A stretch of DNA of 64,000 bases from DASTPP01 sp035762175 (GTDB lineage: Bacteria > Myxococcota_A > Polyangia > Polyangiales > Polyangiaceae). Below, one piece after another: positions 53,001-62,152 of this stretch (positions within the stretch are counted from its first letter, which is position 1; the number at the start of each line of letters is the position of its first letter). Under the pieces are notes generated by a model. The model did not search any database and was not told where the DNA came from. It worked only from the letters and a program-made list of their open reading frames with translations. The stretch lies in contig DASTPP010000318.1 of the NCBI GenBank assembly GCA_035762175.1, positions 1-64,000 on the forward strand, given 5' to 3'. The translations under genes and the position numbers were made by a program.

Positions 53001-53344
53001 TGCAGAAGAGCCACGCCATCGCGCGGCGCACGATGGGCGACGACTACGCGGCGGGCGAGACGCTCCGAACCCTGGGCGAGATCTACCTGCGCAAGGGCGA
53101 GCCCGAGCGGGCCGTCGAGCCGCTGGCGTCCGCGCTCCGGTCGCACGCGCAGTACGACGAGGGGCCGCGCGAGGCCGCCCTAACCGGGTCGCTCTTGGCC
53201 AAGGCCCTCTGGGAGGCGGGGAGCGAGCGCGAGCGCGCCCGCACCCTCGCCCAGGAGGCCCACGGGTACATGCAGACCGACCCGACCTTGGCCGCCGAGT
53301 GCGCCGAGCTCGAGGGCTGGATGCGGAAAAAGAGCCTGCTGTAA
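50060..53344 (+). CDS. Ser/Thr kinase with N-terminal zinc motif and C-terminal TPR array
   Basis: 1094 residues. The N-terminus HVADCAACRQVL (H-x3-C-x2-C) is a zf-HC2/ZAS motif. It is followed by a Gly/Ser linker with an exact 45-bp duplication (AGSGLEGGSG twice). The kinase domain has VGEGGMGTVYAAHD (149-162), LKLLRR lysine, H266-R-D-F-K-P-Q-N, D286-F-G, GTPSYMAPEQY, and all canonical subdomains. One membrane helix at about 457-475 is followed by a large tetratricopeptide-like region (about 620-1090: ALFLLGELADKRGEYDEAGR, LDLGWVAAHRSQVAKARAYFERALAI). It is divergent from a sigma factor, suggesting that it gates that factor. Confidence 0.9.
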   Translation: MDRDPAHDCPATETLLAFVAKRAAPSTRVCVEEHVADCAACRQVLSALSDPDFGPASSMRGYDLSGGAEAGSGLEGGSGAGGAAAGSGLEGGSGADARFEPTTEIAWDDSGSGPSSDEESPSDRAGLGGAADELPTGERIDRYKVLTRVGEGGMGTVYAAHDPELERTVALKLLRRGLGAGPERRQIEARLRREAQAMARLAHPNVATVYDVGSYAGRVFVTMEFVEGETLASWLRREKRSVRQVLEVFTAAGRGLSAAHEAGLVHRDFKPQNVLVGRDGRVRVVDFGLARALRRPGRPAAEASPPGGSLGGVSIAEGSGPDSQRPARASAEPAVPRSQRPSQLTQTGMVLGTPSYMAPEQYRGETADARSDQFAFCVALYEALYGERPFEGRSYGELREAVLAGRVRPAPRGARVPSRLRALLVRGLSVEPAARFASMGELLAELGRKPERRLRRGVLAAVAALLVAAVGGLMARRLADPPALCRGGERQIEPAWSGARRHAVEAALLRTGVPYAEAAAREVGRVLDGYAARWVEQHVEACEATRVRGEQPEEVLGLRMACLGERRHELKALADRLAEADAEVARQAVRAVYQLSELEACADVRALTSPVRPPADATTRAQVDEVRAGLAGVRALRHAGLYREGLEAARPLAERAKRLRYRPLEAEALFLLGELADKRGEYDEAGRSLEQAGWAAEAGRHDELLARSLTKLIVVEGYRRARYDRVEPLERRVTAVIERLGEPGELEVALRLEVGSVDFERGRYAEAERGVGRALELLASKYGEADLRLAQPLLDLGWVAAHRSQVAKARAYFERALAIRRGHFGEDHPEVASALFAMADAQRAGREYAAAEASFRKAISVYERAVGPEHPTVSSGMHGLALVHVKQGRAAEAVELMRRAVALAEKNPGPDHPHTAVLLDGLAVALDARGEPAESLAVAERALGLLRKHFAEEHPRVAGALHSVGRARMKLGKPGEALEAVQKSHAIARRTMGDDYAAGETLRTLGEIYLRKGEPERAVEPLASALRSHAQYDEGPREAALTGSLLAKALWEAGSERERARTLAQEAHGYMQTDPTLAAECAELEGWMRKKSLL

Positions 53345-53448
53345 CCAACGTCCGGGGCCCGGCGCGGCTCGCGAGCGACCGGCGCCGCCCCGGGGGCCGG
53401 TCGGCGACCGGCTCGACAGCTCCGCCGAAGTTCGGCTAGAGCTCGGCC

Positions 53449-54522
53449 ATGCTCACGCGCGCGCGCGCCGCCCTGCTGGCCCTGGCGCTTTCGCCCCTCG
53501 TCTCGTGCCAGGGCGGCGGCGCCGCGCCCGCGGGGGCGTCGGCCGGCGCCGCCGCGCCCGCCGCCGCGCCCGGCGCCGACTACTTCGATCTGCGCGAGCC
53601 GGGGGTGCGCGCGGGCGGGGTGCGTCTGATTCCCGTGCAGACGCCGAAGGGCACCTTCAACGTCTGGACGAAGCGCTTCGGCAACGGGCGCATCAAGGTG
53701 CTGCTCTTGCACGGCGGCCCGGCGGCGACGCACGAGTACTTCGAGTGCGCCGAGAGCTTCTTCCCGCGCGAGGGCATCGAGTTCTACGAGTACGACCAGC
53801 TCGGCTCGCACTACAGCGACCAGCCCGACGACGACGCTTTGTGGACGGTGCCGCGCTTCGTCGACGAGGTCGAGCAGGTGCGCAAGGCGCTCGGGCTCGA
53901 GCAGTTCTACCTGCTCGGCCACAGCTGGGGGGGCATCTTGGCGATCGAGTACGCGCTCGCCCACCAGGCGCACCTCAAGGGCCTCATCGTCTCGAACATG
54001 ATGGCGAGCGCGCCCGACTACCAAGCGTACAACGAGAACGTCTTGCAGAAGCAGATGGCCCCGGGCGAGGTCGAGGCCATCAAGGCGCTCGAGCGGGCGG
54101 GCAAGACGAGCGGCCCCGAGTACGAGCAGCGCCTGCAGGGCTTTTACGACGCCCACGTCGTCAGGCTCAAGCCGGCGCCCGACCCGGTCGCGCGGGCCTT
54201 CAAGCACATCAACACCAAGATCTACGCCCTCATGCAGGGCCCGAGCGAGTTCGGCATCAGCGGCCGCCTCGAGAAATGGGACCGCAAGGCCGACCTGCCC
54301 AAGATCGCCGTGCCGACCCTCACCGTCGGCGCCGCCCACGACACGATGGACCCGGCCCACATGAAGTGGATGGCCACCCAGGTGCAGCAGGGCGCGTCGC
54401 TGCACTGCCCGCAGGGCAGCCACCTGAGCATGTGGGACGATCAGGCGACGTACTTTCGCGGCGTCATCGGCTTCTTGAAGGCGGTCGACGGGGGCACCTT
54501 CAAGAAGGGCATGACGTTCTGA
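53449..54522 (+). CDS. Proline iminopeptidase-like alpha/beta hydrolase lipoprotein
   Basis: 357 residues. Signal peptide with lipobox LVSC (Cys20) and an Ala/Gly linker. The fold is that of prolyl aminopeptidases: VLLLHGGPAATHEYFE (HGGP oxyanion), YLLGHSWGGILAIEYALAHQ with GHSWG nucleophile, LTVGAAHDTMDP (Asp) and CPQGSHLSMWDD (His). It acts in the envelope, probably releasing N-terminal prolines or related residues. It follows the kinase by 104 bases in the same direction. Confidence 0.9.
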   Translation: MLTRARAALLALALSPLVSCQGGGAAPAGASAGAAAPAAAPGADYFDLREPGVRAGGVRLIPVQTPKGTFNVWTKRFGNGRIKVLLLHGGPAATHEYFECAESFFPREGIEFYEYDQLGSHYSDQPDDDALWTVPRFVDEVEQVRKALGLEQFYLLGHSWGGILAIEYALAHQAHLKGLIVSNMMASAPDYQAYNENVLQKQMAPGEVEAIKALERAGKTSGPEYEQRLQGFYDAHVVRLKPAPDPVARAFKHINTKIYALMQGPSEFGISGRLEKWDRKADLPKIAVPTLTVGAAHDTMDPAHMKWMATQVQQGASLHCPQGSHLSMWDDQATYFRGVIGFLKAVDGGTFKKGMTF

Positions 54523-54565
54523 TCCCAACCCTGGTCGATGCGGCCGGGAAGCGGCGGGGGGCGCG

Positions 54566-54790
54566 CCCCGCACGGAAGTACGGGGCACGGGCTAACCCGC
54601 TCGAACGGAGAGCAAAGCCCGCCCCTCGTTGGGGGCGGGCTCCCGCGCCGCGAGCCGCGTTCGCACGCTCGCCCGGGAACCGCCGCCCTGGGGAGCCCGG
54701 CCCCAGCGAGGGCCGGGCTTTGCGCGCCGAATCGGCCCGCTTGCGCGCGGCACGGACGGGGTACGCCGTGCCCCGGGCTTCAGCCCGGGG
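54566..54790. repeat. Hairpin-terminated dispersed element, copy 3
   Basis: It starts CCCCGCAC-GGAA-GTACGGGG (54566-54585) and ends CCCCGGGCTTCAGCCCGGGG (54771-54790). Internally, GGGCTAACCCGCTCGAACGG and AGCAAAGCCCGCCCC... match copy 1, and GGAGCCCGGCCCCAGCGAGG matches the inverted part of copy 1. TTCGCACGCTCGCCC matches copy 2. It lies between the iminopeptidase and rdrB. Confidence 0.85.
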
Positions 54791-54870
54791 CGATACGGGG
54801 CTCGCTCCGTGGCCCCGCCGAGGGCGGCCGTTACGCGGGGTCCGCCCTTCGGCCCCCGCCCGCGGCGGGG

Positions 54871-57800
54871 TCAGATCTTGCCGCGCCCGTGCGGGTCGAG
54901 CAGGGCGCGCAACACCTGCGGATCGCGCGAGGCGGGCACCGTGAAGCGCGAGCGCAGGCCGGCCTCGCGCGCGGCGTCGAGCCAGGCGAGCGCGGCGTCG
55001 GCCGAGATGCCCGAGCGCAGCATGGCGAAGTAGACGTGGGCGTACTCGTCGGCGAGGCGCGTGGCGAAGGTGAGGGGGTCGTCGGTGTTGAGCGAGACCG
55101 AGACCGAGGCCGCGCCGTCCGGGCGCGGCGATCGGAGGCGGAAGATGGGGTGCCCCTCGACCCCGTCGAGCGACGAGACGAGCAGGTTGCTCGAGGGGTT
55201 CGCCTCGACGGTGATCTCGCGGCGCGCGAGCGCGGCGCAGACGAAGGCCTGCAGCTTGCGCTGCGCGGCGACGTCGCTCGCGCGGCGGCGCACGCGCACG
55301 ACGCCCCGGCCCCGGGCGAAGGTCGCCGGATCGCGGGCGTAGGCGTCGACGAGCTCTTCGACCGGGTCGAGGGCCTCGTACTCGGGCCGCGCGCCCCGCC
55401 CGCGCCGCCCGCCGTTGCCCGCGCCGAGCCCGCCCCGGCCTTCGCGCGGCGCCCCCGCCCCGCGCCCCGGCCCGCGCTCGCCCCGGGCCCCTCGCCAATC
55501 GGGCTCGCTCCGGGCCTCTCGCCAGTCGGGCTCGCCCCGGGCCTCTCGCCAGGGCTCGGGCTCGCCCCGGGCCTCTCGCCAGGCCTCGGGCCCGCTCCGC
55601 GCGTCGGTCGCCCCTTCGTCGGGCGTCTCGCCGGCCGGCACGACCTCGTCGGCGCCGATCGCCTCGCGCCGCTGGGTCACGGCGAGGACGGGCCAGCCGT
55701 AGCCTTCGAGGCGCAGCCGGTTCGGGTCGAAGCGTTCGCGGCGCGCGCGGCGCAGCGCTTCGACCGAGACGGCCCCGCCGTACATGCGCGCGCCGAGCTC
55801 GGCCGCCTCGTCGCTCAGCTCGTCGACGCGGCCGGGCTCGGGGGGCACCTCGCCGCTGTAATAGCGGTCGAGCTCCCAGAGCAGGTCGTCGAGGCGGTCT
55901 TCGAGCGGTTGCAGCTCGACCTGCAGCGTGCGCTGCCAGCGCTCGGGGTCGTCGCCGAGGGCGAGGCCGTGCCCGACGCGGTCGCCGGCGCGCAAGAGGC
56001 CGCACTCGATGAGCTCGTGCACGCGGCGCAGCCCCTCTTCGATGCGCCGGTAGTCTTCGCCCGCGTGGCAGGTGAAGCGCAGCGGCCCGACGCCCGCGAG
56101 CCGGGGGTCTTGCGCGAGCCGCCGCGCCGCCCCTTCGGACGCCTCGCGCACGTGGCGCAAGGGCAAGAGCGCCGCCCACGAGGGCACCTCGAGCTCGCGG
56201 TTCGCGACGTCGACGCCGCGCACGACGAGGAGCAGCTCCGGCTCCTGGTCGAGCGCCTTGGCGAGGGCGCGCGCGAGCTTCCAGGCTTCTTTGACCCAGG
56301 TGCCGTGGCGCAGCCCCCCGGCGGCCGTGGGCGGGTTGCCGTGGAGGGCCTTTTTGTGGTCGCGGGCGCTCTTGATCCAGTGAAACACGAGCCCGATCTC
56401 GGGCGCCTGGGGGCTCGGGCCCGGCTCGGGCGGGCGGGGGTCGGCGCCGGGCGCGGGCCGGGCGGGCGCCGGGCCCGAGGGCCCGAAGGCCCGCGCGTCG
56501 TGCTCGAGGGCGCAGCGGGCGACGCGCCGGGCCACGGCGCGGTTCTCGTCCCAGGTTTGCTTGGGCCGCACCCGCAGCTCGAGCGCCTCGAGGCGCACGT
56601 CCGCCCCCTCGACCTGCAGGGCGGCGTGGAAGATGTGGCTCTCGAGAAAGTCGCCGGCGACCAGCGAGCCGAAGCGGCGAAAGTGCTCTTCGAACCACGC
56701 GAGGCCGGGCGTGCCGGGCTCTTGCGTGACGTAGGCGAAGAGCGCGTTGCGCGCCCGCTGGTACTGCCAGAAGAGCTTGGCGAAGGGCTCGTCGGTCTCG
56801 TCCTGGCTGACGAGGTAGCGCAGGGCGTGCGAGGCGAAGCGGCACTCGTGCAGGCCGGGATCATGCGCCGACCAGCCGAAGGCCCGCCCGACCGGGTCGG
56901 CGGCGGCGAGGCCCTCGAGCGAGCGAACATCTTTCGGGTGGGGGCCGAAGGCGAGCTTGGCGTAGGCCTTGACGAGCGCGCCCGCCTTGGGCGGGTCGCG
57001 CCGCGCGTCGACGAGCGAGGCGACGCCGCCGACGAGCAGGGCGCGGTCGAGCAGCGACAGGGCGCCGGACGCCGAGCAGCGGTCGAAGAAGTCGTTGAAG
57101 AAGCGCTCGAAGGGGCCCCGGCGGCCGCCGGGCGCGTCGGGCGGCGCCTCGGCCCCGGGGGCGTCGCGGCCCCCCGCGGGCGCGCCGAGGCCGGCGGCGA
57201 ACTCGCCCCCCTCGCGCGGGCCGCCCCCGCCGGCCCGGCGGCGCGCGGCGAGGAACTCGGCCAGCACCAGCCGCGCGACGAAGGCGGCGACGAGCCGGGC
57301 CTCGAAGCCCTCGGGCAAGAGCTTGCGGTCTTCGCCCTCGAACGCGCCCGGCTTGGCGCGGGCGCAGCGCAGGGCGAGCTGCGCCCAGAGCAGCGAGAAG
57401 TCGAACGCGCCGCTCGCGTGCACGTGCGTGTTGGCCACGCCGCGCTCGAGCAGGTGCATCACCGCGGGCGTCGCCAGCCGCACCGAGCGGCGCGTCGGCT
57501 CGTGCCGGGCGCCGAGCGCGGGCGCGCACGCGGCGTAGAGCGCGGCGACGAGCAGATCTTCGGGCAGCGCCAGCGTCATCCAGCGCAGCTCGCCGCCGCC
57601 CTGCGCGAGCCCGCGCTCGGCCGCGCCCGGGCCGCCCAGGGGGGCGAAGCCCGAGGCCGACACGCCTTCGGAGATCTCGGCGACGTGCGGCTCGCCGCCC
57701 GCGAGGTGCAGCCGGCGCCGCGCGAGCGCGAGCAAGAGGTCGGCGAGCTCGACCCTGCGCCACAGGCTCGGCGCCCCGCCCTCGAACCACGCCTCGTCGC

Positions 57801-58008
57801 AGGCGTGCTCGAGCACGTCGAGCGCGACCGCGCCGGCCCGCGGCCGCACGAAGTCCAAGAGCTCGGCGGCCATCGCCCGCGTGCCCCCCTTCGGCTCGAG
57901 CGAGCCCTGCGCGTCGCGCTCGAGCCGCACCAGCCCGCGCTCGAACGCCGCGCGCGACCGGAAGGGCCAGGCCACGCACAGCGCCTGCAGCCAGGGCAGC
58001 TTCGACAC
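54871..58008 (-). CDS. rdrB: RdrB-type adenosine deaminase of a RADAR anti-phage system
   Basis: 1045 residues from a GTG. The adenosine deaminase-type active site is intact: N-T-H195-V-H197 (zinc), H648-A-G-E651 (TCHAGEDYRRIEEGL), then a zinc His in VGHGLAL, and S-L-N-T-D976-D977-P (zinc/catalytic Asp). NTHVHASGAFDFSLLW resembles the HxHxxG(S/T) start of RdrB catalytic domains. Between HAGE and the Asp pair there is a low-complexity insertion (about residues 800-880) made of repeated EPDWREARS-like units. RdrB with RdrA forms RADAR, which deaminates adenosine nucleotides/RNA after infection. RdrA ends 4 bases upstream. The length exceeds characterised RdrB. Confidence 0.86.
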   Translation of the reverse strand: MSKLPWLQALCVAWPFRSRAAFERGLVRLERDAQGSLEPKGGTRAMAAELLDFVRPRAGAVALDVLEHACDEAWFEGGAPSLWRRVELADLLLALARRRLHLAGGEPHVAEISEGVSASGFAPLGGPGAAERGLAQGGGELRWMTLALPEDLLVAALYAACAPALGARHEPTRRSVRLATPAVMHLLERGVANTHVHASGAFDFSLLWAQLALRCARAKPGAFEGEDRKLLPEGFEARLVAAFVARLVLAEFLAARRRAGGGGPREGGEFAAGLGAPAGGRDAPGAEAPPDAPGGRRGPFERFFNDFFDRCSASGALSLLDRALLVGGVASLVDARRDPPKAGALVKAYAKLAFGPHPKDVRSLEGLAAADPVGRAFGWSAHDPGLHECRFASHALRYLVSQDETDEPFAKLFWQYQRARNALFAYVTQEPGTPGLAWFEEHFRRFGSLVAGDFLESHIFHAALQVEGADVRLEALELRVRPKQTWDENRAVARRVARCALEHDARAFGPSGPAPARPAPGADPRPPEPGPSPQAPEIGLVFHWIKSARDHKKALHGNPPTAAGGLRHGTWVKEAWKLARALAKALDQEPELLLVVRGVDVANRELEVPSWAALLPLRHVREASEGAARRLAQDPRLAGVGPLRFTCHAGEDYRRIEEGLRRVHELIECGLLRAGDRVGHGLALGDDPERWQRTLQVELQPLEDRLDDLLWELDRYYSGEVPPEPGRVDELSDEAAELGARMYGGAVSVEALRRARRERFDPNRLRLEGYGWPVLAVTQRREAIGADEVVPAGETPDEGATDARSGPEAWREARGEPEPWREARGEPDWREARSEPDWRGARGERGPGRGAGAPREGRGGLGAGNGGRRGRGARPEYEALDPVEELVDAYARDPATFARGRGVVRVRRRASDVAAQRKLQAFVCAALARREITVEANPSSNLLVSSLDGVEGHPIFRLRSPRPDGAASVSVSLNTDDPLTFATRLADEYAHVYFAMLRSGISADAALAWLDAAREAGLRSRFTVPASRDPQVLRALLDPHGRGKI

Positions 58009-58012
58009 CGCG

Positions 58013-61000
58013 CTACCTTCGGGCGCGCTTCGGGCGCCGGGCGGGGTCGGGGCCGCGCCCAGGCCCGGACTCGGGCTCGGGGCCGCGCCCAGGCCCGGAC
58101 TCGGGCTCGGGGGCGGGGTCGTCGGAGGCGGGCTCCGGCTCGTCGTCGCCCGGGGCCCGCACCTTGGTCACCCAGGGGTGGTCGTCGCGCCCGTCGCGCC
58201 CGCGCTCGCGCCGCGGGCCCCCGCCGAAGAACTCTCGGTCGAGCTTGCGCAGGCCCTCGATCGAGAACTCCGGGAAGGATTTCTCCTTCGACAGGGCCGC
58301 CTCGAGGATGGCCGACGCGACGCCGGTCGAAAGGCCCATCTCGGGCGCGGCGAGGATGGGCAGGCGCCTGCGCCAGCCGTCGTACGCCTCCCAGCGGGGC
58401 CCCTCGTAGCGCCGCTCGAAGGTGCGGAAGACGGCGTGCTGCCCCTCGGGCCCTTCGGTCGCGGCGAGCTTCTTGTGCCACAGGTCGGGCGACGCCCGGG
58501 GCAGGGCGTCGAAGAGCGCCCGCGTGCGGCGGTTGCCGAGCTCTTCGACGATCTCGACGAAGTAAAACGCCAGATCGTCGAGGGTGGTCGAGGGCAGCGA
58601 GCCCTTCTGCGCGAGGGCGCTGGCCGCGCGGCGCCACTGGCCCATCAAGAGCTGGTCGTCGTAGAGCGAGGGCCAGGGCGGGCTGGGCCATCGGTAGCAA
58701 GGGCGGTGTTTGAAGTTGATGAAGCATCCGTCGAAAAGATCGGTGTCGGGCACGTGGCGGAGCGCTTCGCGTTGGTCGAGGTCTGCGTCGAGGTCGACGT
58801 CGAGCTGATAGAGCAGCTTGAGCAGGGTGCTCTCTTGCGGCTTCGCGCCGCTAATTTCGACGTAAAACCGGGCGTCGTGGAGGCGCGCCTGCCAGCCCTC
58901 GGAGAGCGAGAGCGTGAAGTGGACTTCTTCGTCCCAGGCCGGCTCCAGATGTACCCGCTCTTTCTGGACGGCAGTGGTGAGGTATTGGCGTATTTTCGCC
59001 CGCATGTGCCCGAGCGAGGCGTAGCCGAGCAGGCTCGTGAGGGTGGCTCGCTCGCGCTCGTTCAGCCGGCGGAGCAGGCTAATTCGTTCGTCGGTGGTGA
59101 AGTACGCCCAGAGGTTCTCGGGCCGGCCGCGCGAGAAGAAGGGGTCGTCTTCGAAGCGCGGCACCGCGCGGGCGCCCGCGACCTTCTCGACGTGGGCGAT
59201 GAAGTGGGCCTCCGCTTCCGAGAGGGGGCGGGCGCCGGGTTCGTCGTGGGCGAAGGTCGAGGGGGGCGCGCTGTGGCTGAGCCCCAGCGATCGGTCGAGG
59301 AGGTTGCCGAAGGGTGCTTGGCCCAGCAGCGCCTCGGGGCCCACGCTCGCGCTCGCCTCGTCGGCCTCGGGCCCGGCCGCCTCGATCGCCGCGCCTTGCG
59401 CCGCGGTGGGCCTCGCGTCCGGCGGCGCCCCCACCGGGAGCGGCGCGGGCGGCGGCGCCGCGGCGGGCGGCGGGGCGGCCGGGGGCGCGGGCGCGGGGGG
59501 CGGCCCGCTCTGGGTCGGCGGCGGGGCGGCGTTCGGCGTGGCGGGCCCCGCGGGCGGCGCCGGCGCGGCCGGCGTGCCCGCGCGGCTGCGGAGCAGGCCC
59601 GCGAACTGCGCGCGCTCTTCGGGCGGCAGCCCGTACTCTTCTTTCTCGAAGTCGATGAGCGAGCGCAGCCAGGCGGTCGTGCGCGCGTCGCGGTCGGGGT
59701 TTTCGGGGCGCGGGGCGGCGGCGGTCAGGCCCGCGCTCTCGAGCAGGCTCTCCCAGCGGTCGAGGGCGGGGTAGCCCGACGCGTCGGGGCTCGTTCGTCG
59801 GGTCGCTCGCGCCCAGATGGCGTCGGCCTCTTGAGGCACCATCTGGCGCGCGCTGACCCAGGCGAGCTCGGGCGCCCCGGCGTCGGGCCCCGCGCGGCGC
59901 GCCCGGTCGGCGTCGTTCGGCCGGCCCTCGAGCCAGCCGCCCGAGGGGAAGGCGCTCGAGCGGCGGCCGACGTAGAGCGCGGTGAGCACGAAGAGGCGGA
60001 GCAAGAGCGGGCGCCACTCGGCGTCGCGCAGGATGGCGCGCCCGAGGGGCCGGGCGCCGGCCCGCTCGCTCTCGGCGCCGGCCTGATCGAGCGCGTCGCT
60101 GCCGAACATGCCGGCCTCGAACTTGTTCAGCAGCTCGGACCAGAGGTCGGCGAAGTACAGAAAGTCGACCGTCATGGGCCAGCCGGGCAGGGGCCAGGGC
60201 GTGCGCTCGGCGAAGCCGCCGAGGTCGGCGCAGACGGCGACGGGCCAGGCGGGGGCGAAGGGGGGCCGGCGATCGGGCCCGTCGCGCCCGTCGGAGGCCG
60301 AGGGCAAAACCCCGCGGATGGGCAGGCGGCGGGGGCCGACGTGGCGCACGCAGCGGCGGGGCAGGGCGTGGCCGAGGTCGGCGCAGAAGAGCAGGGCCGA
60401 GGCGACCTCCCAGGGGAGCCGGGCGTCTTTCGAGGGCCAGTGCACCTGCCAGGGGCCCGGGCGCGAGACCGACAAGGTTCGGCCCGGCCAGTCGGACTCG
60501 AGGCGGAAGGCCTCGACGCACCCGACCTTGAGCTCGAACCCGGTCAGATCGAGCTGCAGCACGTCGTCGACGCAGCGCACGCGCCGATCGAGGCGCTTGC
60601 GCGTCTCGGCGTCGAGGTCCGAGTGCTCGACCTGGGTGGCCCAGACCTGCTGCGCGAGCCAGGCCATGGCCGCGTGCGGATCGCGCGGGGCGCCGCCGCC
60701 GGGCGGGCGGGGCGGGCTCGGGGCGGGGCGCGCGGCGCGGGCGGCGGCCTCCTGCACCCAGGCGACGGTCGTCTTGAGGCCGCGCAGCGTGCGGGGCAGC
60801 ATGGTCTCGTAGGCCTCGAAGGCGTCGCGCGGCGCCCAGGCGTCGCGCTGCGCGGCCGCGGCCGGCGACGACGCGTCGGGGGGCGCGGCCGCCTCGGACA
60901 GGCGCGTCGAGAAGAAGTCGGCGCCCCTCGGCGCGGCCCGCGGGCCGGGCGCGCCCTCGGCGGGCGCGGGCCTCGCGTCGCGGGCCGCGCCGTTGCCGTC

Positions 61001-62152
61001 GCCCTGGCGCCGCGAGGGGCCGGCGTACTCGGGGTCGGCGCGCCGCGCCTCGCCCGGCTCGTCGTCGTGGCGGCGGCGGCGCTCGGGCGGGGCGGCCTGC
61101 TGCGCCTTGCGCTGGGCGTCGAGCAACAGCTTGGCGAGCTGCCCGGCGCGGCGCTCGGGGGCGATGGTCGGCACCAGGCAGCGCTGCTGCGGCGGGATGA
61201 CCCGGTCGAAGAAGTCGTCGGCGAGCTGGCTGACGCGCTCGGGCGACGAGACGCGCCGCACGTGCAGCGGGTCGAGGGGCAGGCCGGCGAGCGGGCCCCA
61301 GATGGCCTTGGCGAAGTGCGCGCGCAGGGCCATGAGAAAGAGCCGGCTCTGGCCCGTGAGCACGAAGGCGAGGCGCGGGTGAAAGAGGTTGCGCAAGAGC
61401 TCGAGAATCTCGACCGAGCGCGGCACGTTCATGTCGGCGTCGTCGATGGGCACGACGAAGAGCGGGCCGCGCGACATCTGCTCGGCGCGGGCGACGGCGT
61501 TCGACAGGCCGTTCATGAAGGCGCGGAAGACGTCGTGCAGCTCGTAGCGCAGGGTCTCGGCGTCGTGCAGGTCGACCGCGAGGGCGTCGGGGTCGGCCGA
61601 GGCGATGCGCCCGGTCACGTCGATCGTCCAGCCGACGGCCACGTGCCGCATCAGCTTGCCCCAGAGCGCCGTCAGATCGTCGCCCTCGGAGCGGCGCCAG
61701 GGCATCGCGTCGTTGCCGGGCGCCTTGACCGCGTACTGCCGCACGAGCGACTCGAAGCGGGCCAAGAGCAGCACGATGAGCTTGGCGTGCGAGGGCAGCG
61801 GGTGCAGATCGAGCACCTTGAGCGTGACGAAGGGCGTCTTGCCGCCCGGGCCCTCCTCGTCGGGCGCGCTCAGCGACTCGAGCAGCGTGAAGAAGGTCGT
61901 CGTCTTGCCCGAGCCGCGCTGGCCGTCGAGCAAGACGGCGTGGCTCCAGCTCGCCTGGTTGAAGACGACGTTGGTCTTCTCGTCGCGGGTCGGGCGCGGC
62001 AGCGGCCGCTCGGCCTCGTCGAGCATGCCCCAGAGCAGGCTGCGGGCGTGGCCGTAGGCCTGCTTCTGCTCGTCGGTGAGGGCGTGCCAGGAGGCGGTGG
62101 CCTCGGTGCGCGGCTGCCGCGGCCGCCGGGAGAAACGCTCTACGTCCTTCAC
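58013..62152 (-). CDS. rdrA: RdrA-type AAA+ ATPase of RADAR
   Basis: 1379 residues from a GTG. Walker A GQRGSGKT at 77-84 lies in HAVLLDGQRGSGKTTTFFTL. Walker B PLFVVPIDDADMN has I236-D-D238. A large C-terminal region contains charged helices and a Pro/Ala-rich insertion (about residues 860-940). The C-terminus ends with an exact duplication (EPESGPGRGP twice, encoded by a 30-bp repeat at about 58050-58110) and a basic tail. The ATPase start, size and tight coupling to the deaminase gene fit RdrA, which assembles with RdrB. It is longer than the best-known members, mainly because of low-complexity insertions. Confidence 0.83.
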   Translation of the reverse strand: MKDVERFSRRPRQPRTEATASWHALTDEQKQAYGHARSLLWGMLDEAERPLPRPTRDEKTNVVFNQASWSHAVLLDGQRGSGKTTTFFTLLESLSAPDEEGPGGKTPFVTLKVLDLHPLPSHAKLIVLLLARFESLVRQYAVKAPGNDAMPWRRSEGDDLTALWGKLMRHVAVGWTIDVTGRIASADPDALAVDLHDAETLRYELHDVFRAFMNGLSNAVARAEQMSRGPLFVVPIDDADMNVPRSVEILELLRNLFHPRLAFVLTGQSRLFLMALRAHFAKAIWGPLAGLPLDPLHVRRVSSPERVSQLADDFFDRVIPPQQRCLVPTIAPERRAGQLAKLLLDAQRKAQQAAPPERRRRHDDEPGEARRADPEYAGPSRRQGDGNGAARDARPAPAEGAPGPRAAPRGADFFSTRLSEAAAPPDASSPAAAAQRDAWAPRDAFEAYETMLPRTLRGLKTTVAWVQEAAARAARPAPSPPRPPGGGAPRDPHAAMAWLAQQVWATQVEHSDLDAETRKRLDRRVRCVDDVLQLDLTGFELKVGCVEAFRLESDWPGRTLSVSRPGPWQVHWPSKDARLPWEVASALLFCADLGHALPRRCVRHVGPRRLPIRGVLPSASDGRDGPDRRPPFAPAWPVAVCADLGGFAERTPWPLPGWPMTVDFLYFADLWSELLNKFEAGMFGSDALDQAGAESERAGARPLGRAILRDAEWRPLLLRLFVLTALYVGRRSSAFPSGGWLEGRPNDADRARRAGPDAGAPELAWVSARQMVPQEADAIWARATRRTSPDASGYPALDRWESLLESAGLTAAAPRPENPDRDARTTAWLRSLIDFEKEEYGLPPEERAQFAGLLRSRAGTPAAPAPPAGPATPNAAPPPTQSGPPPAPAPPAAPPPAAAPPPAPLPVGAPPDARPTAAQGAAIEAAGPEADEASASVGPEALLGQAPFGNLLDRSLGLSHSAPPSTFAHDEPGARPLSEAEAHFIAHVEKVAGARAVPRFEDDPFFSRGRPENLWAYFTTDERISLLRRLNERERATLTSLLGYASLGHMRAKIRQYLTTAVQKERVHLEPAWDEEVHFTLSLSEGWQARLHDARFYVEISGAKPQESTLLKLLYQLDVDLDADLDQREALRHVPDTDLFDGCFINFKHRPCYRWPSPPWPSLYDDQLLMGQWRRAASALAQKGSLPSTTLDDLAFYFVEIVEELGNRRTRALFDALPRASPDLWHKKLAATEGPEGQHAVFRTFERRYEGPRWEAYDGWRRRLPILAAPEMGLSTGVASAILEAALSKEKSFPEFSIEGLRKLDREFFGGGPRRERGRDGRDDHPWVTKVRAPGDDEPEPASDDPAPEPESGPGRGPEPESGPGRGPDPARRPKRARR

